Origin: Stomorhina lunata
Lineage: Eukaryota > Arthropoda > Insecta > Diptera > Rhiniidae
Assembly (NCBI GenBank): GCA_933228675.1
Contig: OW121745.1
Coordinates: 2,930,575-2,994,574 of the forward strand
Direction: 5' to 3'
DNA: 64,000 nucleotides
The notes under the pieces were generated by a model. It worked only from the letters and a program-made list of their open reading frames with translations. It had not been told where the DNA came from and made no database searches. Positions 20,323 to 31,964 of this stretch are shown here, piece after piece (the first letter of the stretch is position 1; every line of letters begins with the position of its first letter). A program made the translations under genes and the position numbers.

Positions 20323-21612
20323 CTAATGCCTAGCGTTCACCCTAGCAATCATCGCATCATATAAGGGACATGCTACAGACATCATCAAATGAACCGAGGG
20401 CAAGCCCTTGAAATGACAATTCCTACAACGTAGAGGATTCGGACACCTCGGGGCAAGATGCCCAGAGATACCGCATCTTCTACACGTGTCTTCACGCATC
20501 CTACAGTCACGAACTCGGTCAAATGAGAGACAGCGGTAGCAAGCTGGCACGGCCGAGAGCTCCCTTACAGCGAAGCGGAACCACTTAATGTAGGCCCCAG
20601 CACCAAACAACTGTTCCAACACTTGGTTGGTAACCTCCAAAATGACATTCACCTGGCCCTTATCAGCAGCATTCCAAGGTGGAGACACCAAGCGAACACT
20701 CCTGGTAAAAGCCTCAGGAGATGTCTTACCCTTCAAGTTCAAGTCGTAAAGTTCTGACATGAATTCGTCAGGTGATATCTCCTTGCGAACCCGCTATACC
20801 GTGACTTTAGGACCGAGCTTATCCACCAACGAAACTTCTAATCCTACCTCCTCAAACTTCTTGTTGTCAACAATTTTTCTTCGCTCTGCAAAGGAGGGCG
20901 TGCGAATCACAGCGCCTCCATCCCTGATTGGTCGCACCTCGTGCACCCTAACACCCAGAGAGGGTCCCACCTCACCAACCACTTTATCTACCACCTCCTT
21001 TGAGGTGGTCGGAACTCCCTTACCTTTCACTATCACGGACCACGTTTCCACCGGTTTTGGTATAACCTTCGGAGGTACTACTGGCACCTGAGTATTTTGC
21101 CTGGCAGGAGCAGCAGGCAAAGGCAAGCTCTGCTTAACTCCTCTAGCCTCCAGCCGCCCCCTCAACCTCTAGTTGTCACCAGCGATCCTCATTAGTAGCT
21201 CTTCGTACGGGGACGAGCAGAACATGACCTTCTTGGCCACCTCCGCACTCACCCCATCCGAAAAGACCACCTCGAGTAAATCGTTGGTGATCAACTTAAT
21301 GTTACTCACCACATCATGCTCTTTACCACCTACAAACGTCGGTATGGCCGAAGTAGTCACGGCCCTCTTTTTTGCGCGTGATTTGCCCCTAACTGCCTGC
21401 CGATGCACTTTCCTCCATCATCTTTTCCACCTGCCCACGAGGAAGGGGGATGGATGGAACCGCGAACCCAACAGTTCCAGCAACAACATCACCATCTCTA
21501 TCAGCTGCCTCCTTAGCAGCACGCCACGCCTGCGGGGTACCTGGCTTGTACCGCTTCCTGACACCCCCAAAGGCGGCACCTTTCTGACGTCATCAGGATA
21601 AAGAGGGCGCAA
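20323..21612 (-). pseudogene. R1-type gag-like ORF1 with three zinc knuckles
   Basis: Pieces at 21418-21612, 21169-21408, 20794-21165 and 20323-20760 together cover a whole ORF1. The N-terminus is basic (GKSRAKKRAV). The core matches family B (VRVHEVRPIRDGGAVIRT; DKLGPKVTV). The C-terminus has three Cys-rich knuckles, the middle one a perfect CX2CX4HX4C (CRRCGISGHLAPRC). In-frame stops occur near 21409, 21166 and 20794. Confidence 0.82.
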
Positions 21613-21999
21613 AATCCAAAACGTTAAACTGAGAAAACCAAAAAACTCGCCGAGTTGTCAACAATCACCAAAAATACTTTGAGGTTAAGTATTTGAACCT
21701 AAAAAATTTGCCCACTGGAGCACCCGCCAGCGGAGTCTCATATTTTTTTTTTTTTGTATTTTACTATTTTCTTTTTAAAGTCACTGTCTTTCAAGATTTC
21801 ACAAAATTTCATGTCCCTTTTACTCTTACTATTGTTTATGTTGACCAGCGGAACACCCGTCCACAGGAGTCTCAAAACAATAACACTTGCACTTTTAACA
21901 CTTTAAATAACGCAACGAGGCGTTTATATTTATATATTTAAAATATTTTTGCTCGACTTCCGCACACGTCTTATTACTTCAACTGTTAAACACCGAATG
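21613..21999 (-). other. 5' UTR of the R1 family A element
   Basis: Gene-free. The part from about 21775 to 21996 matches 13012-13217, the 5' UTR of the short family A fragment, which identifies both as one family. Confidence 0.65.
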
Positions 22000-22013
22000 G
22001 TAGATGCGGACAG
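22000..22013. repeat. Shared junction motif at R1 element boundary (3)
   Basis: GTAGATGCGGACAG (one change from the other two), next to the 5' end of the full family A element. Here it continues into non-R1 DNA, which favours reading it as target-site sequence. Confidence 0.65.
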
Positions 22014-22620
<607 letters not shown>

Positions 22621-23489
22621 GGCCCGAGGAGAAAATATCGATACAACAGTAAATGCCATGCCTTTTTAGGCCATACAACATATCTCTCTTCGAAAGACTT
22701 CCATGCTAGTACGACTATAAAACACAAAAGAAAACTTTTCCGATATCTTTCTTCAAGTGTTCAAATACTAATGTAAAATTTTATTTTTACGTTCTCCATC
22801 ATAACTTGAAAATTTTCGGCTCTCACCTTAGACTTAGGACCGACTAACTCGCAATTACCCACTGTTCACACGAAATCATTCTCTACTTCAGTCATCCAAA
22901 GTCTCATTCTATTATTTGCTACTATCACCAAGATATGTGTCAATGGCAGCACCATGAGGCTTACGCCTAATACTTCTATGCTCACCATTGTACCCTCCAA
23001 CTCACTAAAGTTTCAAAGTAATAATCCGACCGAAATTGGACATAAACCATCTACTTTAGCGGTTATGTATAGGTATACAACTTAAGGGCTGGTTGCTTCG
23101 GCAGGTGAGGTATTATACAGTCCTTCGCAGATTGACTTTCATGTCCACCATCCTGCTGTTTTAAGCAGTCTACCCTCTTTATGGAGTTTGTATGAGTTGT
23201 TAATTTGGGCAACGTAACATAACGTTTAGTTTGTTCAATGAAATTTAAGTTATAAGAAGTTAAGTCATAAAATAATATACAGTTTGTCAAGTAATTCTTT
23301 GCACTATACAGAAATATTGAAAATGTAATTTAAATTTCGAAAATTAAACATCAAATCATTTAAATACCGTTAATGTAACTGTTTACTGCAAAAAGTCGTA
23401 AAAAATTTAACATACTTTTCAAATAAAGTTGAAGTAATTATTGATATGTTTTTCTAAATGAAAATTTGCTTACCGATATTTTAACTAAA

Positions 23490-23983
23490 TTTTAACACCT
23501 GCAAAAATTTCGAGGAAGACACATTTCTTTTGTGCGGTTACCGCGTAAAAAAATCTATTTAAAAATATTTTTATTTTGATTTCATAAGGGATTACCTTTA
23601 GGCTTGTATGGTCAGTTATTTTATTTTTAGTGTAAATAAAACTTCAAAATTTTTTCATTTACATTCTCCCAACGTTTCGTTTCTTTGTTGGAAACTTCTT
23701 CAGGGGACTTTGAGTCTGCTTTATTTTATCTTAATTGCATTTTTTTGTGTTGTTTATTTTTTCTTTAACTATTTAATTAAAACTAAAAAACTGGACATCA
23801 ACGAACAAATTTTTGTATAAATAAATAAATAATTAAAATAAATACTGACAACACTAAAAAAAACAAAAACCGAAGTCAAGTTATCCTTAACTCTAATATC
23901 ACAAAAAAAAATATTTTTTTTGCGCGATTTTTTTTATGGTCCCGAGTAACCGCACAAAAAAAGAGGTTCCAGTGTACTGTGTA
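23490..23983. mobile_element. Possible MITE with inverted arms
   Basis: A left arm around 23520-23560 (TTTGTGCGGTTACCGCG) and a right arm around 23915-23965 (GTAACCGCACAAAAAAAGAGG) are inverted relatives. The right end reads CAGTACACTGGAACCTC on the minus strand, reminiscent of pogo/Tigger termini. The left terminus is unclear and there is no coding capacity. Confidence 0.35.
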
Positions 23984-24200
23984 TAGAGCGGTTCGCCTTC
24001 CATAAAACAAAAGTTGGGTCAAACACCCCCTAGGATTAAAGATAATGTAAAAATAATTCAAAAATTTAATTTTATTTGTTTACCACGCCTACAAATACCG
24101 CCCTTTTTGTATTTTGTTAACTGTGTCGCCATCTTTAGTCCGATCATAACATTGTATGTATCGGTTTTCGCGGCTCTGCAAGAGCTACATTTCTCTCTTT
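23970..24200 (-). repeat. Inverted relative of the 1511-1720 repeat
   Basis: It reads on the minus strand as a diverged copy of 1511-1720, with a block of about 30 bases almost identical (ATGATCGGACTAAAGATGGC). Confidence 0.65.
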
Positions 24201-24421
24201 GATTTTTTTTTACTACCACGTCAACTTATAGTCATAACCATAGATGCCCAATGTTATAGTATTAGTGAGAATGACAAAATAACACATGAAGAAAACAATT
24301 TCCTATCCATTTTATTTAGTCGTCAGCGAGATTGCGACGAATGCACATGTTTGGCTGGTGTTGTCATTTTTTTCTGTTTCTGTTTTTAACAAAAGGAAAA
24401 AAGTACTCTTGAATGTAAAAG

Positions 24422-24508
24422 GGTGTTACAGAAAATGTTTTAATAAGTTATGTCTATAGAAAAAATAGTTATATGCATTTGATTTATTCCTAATTAAAAG
24501 AATTTTTT
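24422..24508. repeat. Segmental duplication, unit 2, first piece
   Basis: It matches 353-440 and stops in a T run where the Helentron-like element begins. The remainder of unit 2 resumes at 37746. Confidence 0.92.
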
Positions 24509-26607
24509 ATACCCTTCACTATTAGGTGAAAGGGTATTATAATTTTTTAATCCCTTTTGTAATTTTTATTAGTGATCGTAGACCCCATAAAAATTATACC
24601 GATCGACTCAAAATCGGGAGGAGAATCGATTAGGCGATGTCCGTCTGTCTGTCTGTCTGTTGAAATGAAGTTTCTGAAGTCCCTGGAGGATGGACCTACA
24701 TAAATTATATACCAGATTTTAGGAAATTCTCCCGCAATGAACGCTATTCAATTTCATTAAAATCGGTTTATAAACACCGAAAATATCGAAAAAATACCAA
24801 AAATTAGGCGAAAATTTTAAAATTTTTGATTGAAACACACTTTTAAATAATAAGAGAAACAAGATACTCCTGGTGTACATGTGATAATATATTATATATC
24901 AGATTGTAGGAAATGGTTCCCCAAAGCACTCTGTTTAGCAAAATCGGTCTATAAACAACTGATATACAGCCAAAACACTAAATTTGATGTATCGCAAATT
25001 GCCCAAAGTACGCGTTAGAGAATGTTTGTTGAAAAACTGAAATGCAGAAACCATCCTCCTGGAGCACGGACATACATAAATTTTGTTTTAGATTTTAGGA
25101 AATCACCCCGCCAAGCACATTATAAAATTTTATCAAAACCGGTCCATAAACAACTGAGATATCGCCAAAACACTACTTGTGATGTACAGCAAATTGCCCA
25201 AAGTACGTGTCTAAGAAATTTTGTTGACATTTTGTAAGTATTGTTTCAGCGATATCTCTGGTGTTTATGGACCGATTGTGATGAAATTTGACAGCGTTCT
25301 TTGTGGGAGGATTTCCTAAAATCTATATATATAAAAATGAATGTGTGTTTGTTTGTGGGTTTGTTTGAAGTCTATAGACGGCTAAACGGCCGGACCGATT
25401 TTCATGAAATTTTAAGAGCACTTTTCTGTATATCTGGAAGGAACTATAGGCTACTTTTTATTTTGAAATTTTAAGTAGGGGAGGTGCCACGCCAACATAC
25501 CCAATAAGTATTTAATGCCTCATATCTCATAAACTACAACAGCTAGAGTACTCAAATTTTGTATGGACGACTTTGACGTATATATGAACAAAATGGGCGG
25601 GTTGGTTATAGTTGGCGTGTCACCTCCAATATAAAAAATATTAATTCTGTATATCTAAGAATATATAACTTTTACTTCTAAAATTTTGTCGAAGCAATTT
25701 CAGTATCAATAGCAATAGGGGGCGTGACACCTCCCATATGTATATATTTAAAAACGGCGGTACCGATTTTTTTGAAATTTTAACAGTACCTTCCTGTATG
25801 TCTGGAAGGAACTGCAGGCTACTTTTTATTTTAAAATTTCAAGTAGGCGGTTAAACATTTATTTTGTGGGTGATCATATTGTGATAAATTAAAAACAAAC
25901 AAAAAATGCCACCTAAAAAATCTTCGCTTTCTAAACGCACCAAAAATGCAGTTTATTTACAATCACAAAGGGCTAACGAAACTCCTGAAGAACGTGATCT
26001 CGTCTGAGTGTTGAAAGGTCTAGAGCCTCTACATCTAGAGCTGCGGAGACACCAGATCAACGTGATGCACGTGTAGAAGGAGAGAGGATACGAGCATCAA
26101 CATATAGAGCTGCTGAAACACCTGAGCAACGTGATGCACGTCTTAGAAGAAAACGATCCCAAACATCAAGATCAAGAACTGATGAGACGTCGGTTCAACA
26201 CGATGTACGCCTAGAAGAAGAAAGGATTCGAGCATCAACATCTAGAGCTGCTGAGACACCTGATGAACGTGATGCACGCCTTCATAATCAAAGAATACGA
26301 CAATCTGCTTTAAGAGCTGTTGAGATATCTGAGGAGCAAGATGAACGTCGTCAAGAAAACCGCAATAGAATGGCAACTAATCGTCGAAATGTTTTTCACC
26401 AATACGAATGCATAGCATTTCATTATAGCCCGGAAATGAGTTATAGTGAAGATATATTAGTCGCAATTGGTCCCATGGATAAAATTTGTCTATTTTGCAA
26501 TGCTTATAGATACAAGAATGAAGCTCCAGGAATGTGTTGTGCAAACGGGAAAATTGTTTTACCATCGCTACTTCCACCACCAGAACCATTGCAATCACTT
26601 ATGCCAG

Positions 26608-26673
26608 GTAGGTAAAAGAAAATTACACGACTATACTACAAATATTTATTTAAAATTATCTTTTTCTATCCAG
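26608..26673 (+). other. Intron 1 of the Helitron Rep-helicase
   Basis: 66 bp, GTAGGTAAAA...CTATCCAG with a pyrimidine-rich end. Splicing joins SLMPG to TNANSQHFLTKIRKYNSC, which keeps the frame and gives the wording expected of Helitron proteins. Unspliced, the frame stops at once. Confidence 0.82.
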
Positions 26674-27300
26674 GAACGAATGCAAATTCACAGCATTTCT
26701 TAACTAAAATAAGAAAATATAACTCATGTTTTCAGATGACGTCTTTTGGAGCTACTAAAGTTGTACGAGATAATTTTATGCCAACATTCCGTGTTCAAGG
26801 GCAAATCTATCATCGAATGGGATCGATTTTACCAGTTCTAAATGAAGAACCGAAGTTTCTACAAATTTATTTTATAGGCCAATCAGATGACAACGATCAG
26901 GTGCACCAACGACAGCGTTACAACCATGGAACTAAACAACAAATTGTTGCCGATTTACAAGTAATGCTTCACGAAAATAATGAATTGGTAAGAATCTTTA
27001 AGCAAGCTAAAGATGACCCACGCTTATGTGCAGATGATCACTTCATTACTATTCATGCTGATAAAACACCAGTTGGACAGCACCGAGGACGTTACAATGC
27101 ACCTACAATGGACGATGTGGCAATTTTGATGGTTGGTGATCCAGTGGCGCCACGTGATATTATTGTTCGTCGCCGTGACGATAGAACAAACAGGATAGCT
27201 GAAACTCATCGCTCATATGATGCGCTTCAGTATCCAATTATTTTCCCATTTGGGGAAGATGGATATAATTTTGAATTACGGCAAATTAATCCAGTATCAA

Positions 27301-27384
27301 GTAAGTTAAAATTCTTTAAAATCTTATCTTATTATATACCAAATCTTATCATAATTTAATAAATTTTTTACTTTTTAATTACAG
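27301..27384 (+). other. Intron 2 of the Helitron Rep-helicase
   Basis: 84 bp, GTAAGTTAAA...TTTTTAATTACAG. Splicing joins RQINPVS to NQPTMKKVSAMDFY in frame. Both splice sites fit fly consensus well. Confidence 0.82.
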
Positions 27385-30300
27385 ATCAACCAACGATGAA
27401 AAAAGTGAGTGCAATGGATTTCTATGCATATCGCATTATGATACGCCAGAATTCCAATAACCATATTCTAAACTGCCGGGAATTATTTCACCAGTATATT
27501 GTTGACATGTATGCCAAGATTGAAACGGAGCGACTACAATATATACGCCATAATCAGGTCAAACTACGTGCCGACAATTATATTCACCTTCGAGATGCGT
27601 TGAATAATCAAAATGACTTCAACCCGAATGAACTGGGACAAGCCATTATACTGTCAGCAACGTTTACAGGCAGCCCACGACACATGCAGGAATATTCACA
27701 GGATGCAATGACGTATGTGCATTCATATGGACGCCCGGATTTATTTATTACATTTACCTGTAATCCTAAGTGGAATGAAATAACATCAGAGTTATCTTCC
27801 GGCCAAACTACAGTACATCGTCATGACATAACTGCACGTGTATTTAAACAAAAATTAAAATCTCTTATGGATTTTATTGTTAAAATGCGTGTTTTTGGTG
27901 AAACAAGGTGTTGGATGTATTCGGTCGAGTGGCAAAAGCGGGGATTACAGCATGCACATATCCTTATTTGGTTGGTTCAAAAAATTACGCCTGATCAAAT
28001 TGATTGTGTAATTTCTGCGGAAATACCGGATTCCTCTACTGATCCCGATCTACATTAAATTGTCATCAAAAATATGATTCATGGTCCGTGTGGAATTACA
28101 AATCAAAATTCGGTATGTATGGCAGACGGAAAATACACAAAAAAATATCCTCGACAATTACTTAAAGACACAATTTCTGGTATTGATGGATATCCACTTT
28201 ATCGTCGTCGTTCTGTGGAAGATGATGGACAATCTGTATTGTTAAAGGTACGTGAAAATGAAATTGAAGTTGATAATCGCTGGATAGTACCGTACTGCCC
28301 ACTGCTTTCGAAAACTTGCAAAGCACATATAAATGTGGAGTACTGTAGTTCTGTCAAATCAATAAAGTACATCTGCAAATATGTTACTAAAGGATCAGAT
28401 ATGGCTGTATTTTCGTTACAAAATCGAAATGACGAAATTTCACAGTACCAGATGGCCCGATACATTAGTAGCAATGAAGCAGTTTGGCGAATATTAGGAT
28501 TTCTTATACACGAACATCATCCTACAGTTGTCCATTTATCTGTGCATCTTGAAAATGGACAACGAGTTTATTTTACGGAAGGAAACGCACGGGAAAGGGC
28601 TTCAGCACCGCCGGCTACAACATTGACATCATATTTCGAATTATGCAGAAATGATTTATTTGCAAAAACATTGCTATATTCTGATATTCCAAAGTATTAT
28701 ACGTGGAATGCATCAACAAAAAAGTTCCAACGTCGAAAGCAAGGGAAACCTGTTGAAGGCTGTCCAAATTTATATTCCACTGATGCATTAGGTAGATTGT
28801 ATACTGTTCATCCCCAGAATGCAGAATGCTTTTATCTCCGAATGCTTCTTAAAAATGTTCGTGGGCCAACTTCATTTCAGGACTTACGTACAGTCGATGA
28901 CCAAATTTGTGAAACGTATAGAGAAGCATGCCAAAAAATGCAGTTGTTGGAAAGCGATTCACATTGGGAAACAACACTTGAAGATGCGTCTACTACCAAA
29001 AATCCTGGGCAGATCAGAACATTATTTGCAATTATATTGCTATCCTGCTCACCATCCAACCCGAAAGAACTTTGGAACAAATTTAAATCTTTTATGGCTG
29101 AAGATATTTTGCATCAAATGAGAATTGTCAACAATAACGAAACACTCGATTTCTGTGACGCAATTTATAATGACGCTTTGGTTTTGTTGGAGGACAAATG
29201 TTTACAGATTAAAAACATGACGTTATCTGAAGTTGGAATGTTTGCACCTATTCGAAGAGTAGAGAATTTACCGCAACTACAACTGGAGCAGATGATGGCT
29301 TTTGATACGATAATGTCGGCAATTATAAATCAACAAGGAGGATTTTGTTTCATTGATGCACCAGGAGGCACCGGGAAAACTTTTCTCATCTCATTGATTT
29401 TAGCTAAAGTTCGTTCACAAAAGAATATTGCTTTAGCAATTGCATCATCAGGTATTGCAGCAACCCTTTTGGATGGAGGCAGAATTGCGCATTCCGCACT
29501 CAAATTACCTTTTAAAACACAATTTAATGAAGACTACTCATGTAATGTTAAGAAAAATTCTTCAATGGGTAAAATTCTACAAACATGTAAGATCATTGTG
29601 TGGGATGAATGCACCATGGCGCATAAAAAATCATTAGAAGCTCTTGATCGCTGTTTGCAGGATATGAGAGGCAATTCTAATTTTTTTGGAGGTGCGTTGA
29701 TTATTTTAGCGGGTGATTTTCGACAGACACTTCCTGTGATACCTGGTTCAACACCTGCTGATGAACTCAATGCTTGCCTTAAATCATCATATCTCTGGCA
29801 GCATGTTCACAAATTAAAATTGACAACAAACATGCGTATACAATTGCAACTTGATGATTCAACCTCAATTTTTGCAAAACAATTGCTGGATATAGGAAAT
29901 GGAGAAATTCCAATTGACCAAAACACAAATTGTGTAACGTTTCCTTCTAACTTTTGCACGATCACACAATCAAAGGAAGAGTTAATAGATTGCGTTTTCC
30001 CAAATCTTCAACGAAATTTCAAAAATAGACAGTGGTTATGTGAGCGTGCTTTATTGGCACCCAAAAACATTGACATTAATTGCATCAATAACATAATATT
30101 GAATAGAATCGATGGCAATTTTAAAACATATAAATCCATCGATACTGTAACAAATAATGATGATATCGTCAATTATCCTGTCGAATTTTTGAATTCGCTT
30201 GATTTACCTGGATTTCCACCCCACGAATTGAAGTTAAAAATTGGCGTTCCAATTATTTTACTGCGAAATATTGATCCGCCACGGCTTTGTAATGGTATTT

Positions 30301-30644
30301 GATTAACAGTTAAGAAATTAATGAACAACTTAATCGAAGCAACTATTATAACTGGCAAATATAAAGAAACGGATGTTTTACTACCTCGGATTCCAATGAT
30401 AACATCGGAAATGCCATTTGAGTTTAAGCGGTTGCAGTTTCCTATACGCTTGGCCTTTGCAATGACAATAAATAAAACTCAAGGCCAATCCCTACAAGTT
30501 TGTGGCATAAATCTCGAAAATCCATGTTTCTCTCATGGTCAGCTTTTTGTTGCATGCTCGCGGGTGGGAAACCCGTCAGATTTGTATATCTATGCGCCTG
30601 AGGGAAAAACGAAAAATATTGTATATCCTAAGGCTTTACAATAA

Positions 30645-30804
30645 AAATTAATTACTAAGAAATTTTGTAATTGAAAATATAAGAAAAAATATATTAGTAA
30701 CTCTTAAATATTGTACACATATCCTAAGAAAATAGAATAAGAAATAATTATTCATACATTCTAAATATCAGTACCAAAGTACATATTTTAAAATCCATAC
30801 TTTT
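30645..30804 (+). other. 3' non-coding part of the Helitron before the nested element
   Basis: 160 bp of AT-rich 3' sequence. The Helitron resumes at 35965 and runs 100 bp to its CTAG end. Confidence 0.7.
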
Positions 30805-31932
30805 TATACCCTTCACCAATAGGTGAAAGGGTATTATAAGTTTGTGATTCCGTTTGTAATTTATTAGTGATCGTAGACCCCATAAAAATTATACCGATCG
30901 ACTCAGAATCGGGAGGAGAATCGATTAAGCGATGTCCGTCTGTCTGTCTGTCCGTCTGTCTGTCTGTTGAAATCAAGTTTCTGAAGCCCCTGGAGGATGG
31001 ACTTACATAAATTATATATCAGATTTTAGGAAATTCTCCCGCAATGAACGCTATTTTAATTTCATTAAAATCGGTTTGTAAACACCGAAAATATCGAAAA
31101 AATACCAAAAATTAGACGAATATTTTAAAATTTTTGATTGAAACACACTTTTAAATAACAAGAGAAAAAAGATACTCCTGGTGTACATGTGATAATATGT
31201 TATATATCAGATTGTAGGAAATAGTTTCCCAAAACACTCTGTAAAATTTTATCAAAATCGGTCCATAAACAACTGAGATATCGCCAAAACACTGAATTTA
31301 ATGTATCGCAAATTGCCCAAAGTTCGCATTAGAGAATGTTTGTTGAAAAAATGAAATGCAGAAATAGGAAAAACCATCCTCCTGGAGCACGGACCTACAT
31401 AAATTTTATATCAGATTTTAGGAAATTCCCCCACCAAGCACGTTATTAAATTTTATCAAAAGCGGTCCATAAACAATTGAGATATCGCAATAACACTACA
31501 TTTGATGTACAGCAAATTGCCCAAAGTATGTGTCTAAGAAATTTTGTTTACATTTTGTAAGTATTGTTTCAGGTGTTTATGGACCGAATGTGATGAAATT
31601 TGACATCGTTCTTTGTGTGAGGATTTTCTAAAATCTATACTCCACAAATCTGATTACGAATACCATTCAAATTGTACCGATCAACTCAGAATCGGCAGGA
31701 GAATCGATTTCGCGACCTCCGTTCGTCCGTCTGTTTGTCTGTCTGTCCGTCCGTCCGTCTGTTTTTTTGTCCGTCCGTCTACCTGTCTGTAATTTTTATA
31801 CCCTTCACCAATAGGTGAAAGGGTATTATAAGTTTGTGATTCCGTTTGTAATTTTTTTATTAGTGATCGTAGACCCCATAAAAATTATACCGATCGACTC
31901 AGAATCGGGAGGAGAATCGATTAAGCGATGTC

Positions 31933-31964
<32 letters not shown>

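Larger units (their letters stand above)
17955..21999 (-). mobile_element. R1-clade family A element, RT truncated (unit 1)
   Basis: Read leftward from about 21999: 5' UTR, gag with three zinc knuckles, endonuclease with its N-terminus, first half of RT, then 3' UTR (about 18540-17969). The reverse transcriptase stops after GGRAFKD near 18570, and the rest of RT and the C-terminal zinc region are deleted. Gag and ORF2 adjoin (gag stop at 20323-20325, next ATG at 20319-20321). Many frame breaks show it is dead. Unit 2 contains only its 3' part (55200-56061). Confidence 0.85.
22621..24421. other. Gene-free DNA to the start of unit 2
   Basis: No coding frame of note. It contains inverted arms that may be a small DNA transposon (about 23490-23983) and the inverted dispersed repeat (23970-24200). 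The rest (22621-23489, 24201-24421) is unrecognised, partly AT-rich. In a tandem model this is the right end of unit 1, and its partner would lie beyond the TTAG array. Confidence 0.6.
25906..30644 (+). pseudogene. Helitron Rep-helicase (HUH nuclease plus Pif1-type helicase)
   Basis: It is the rolling-circle transposase of the Helitron, which nicks, joins and unwinds DNA. I start it at ATG 25906 (MPPKKSSLSKRTKNA). The N-terminus has about five repeats of a 20-25 residue basic module (RASTSRAAETP-like), then a zinc-like CX2C...CC region, Rep motifs including YGRPDLFITFTCNP, the HUH pair in LQHAHILIWL (about 27950) and the two-Tyr box YICKYVTKG (about 28370). The helicase has Walker A GGTGKT (about 29365), Walker B WDECTMAH (about 29602), GDFRQTLPVIPG and the C-terminal TINKTQGQSL. 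Two GT-AG introns interrupt it. Lesions are a one-base frameshift near 25999, TAA at 28056-28058 and TGA at 30300-30302; each stop is one substitution from a sense codon. About 1,530 codons in all. Confidence 0.92.
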
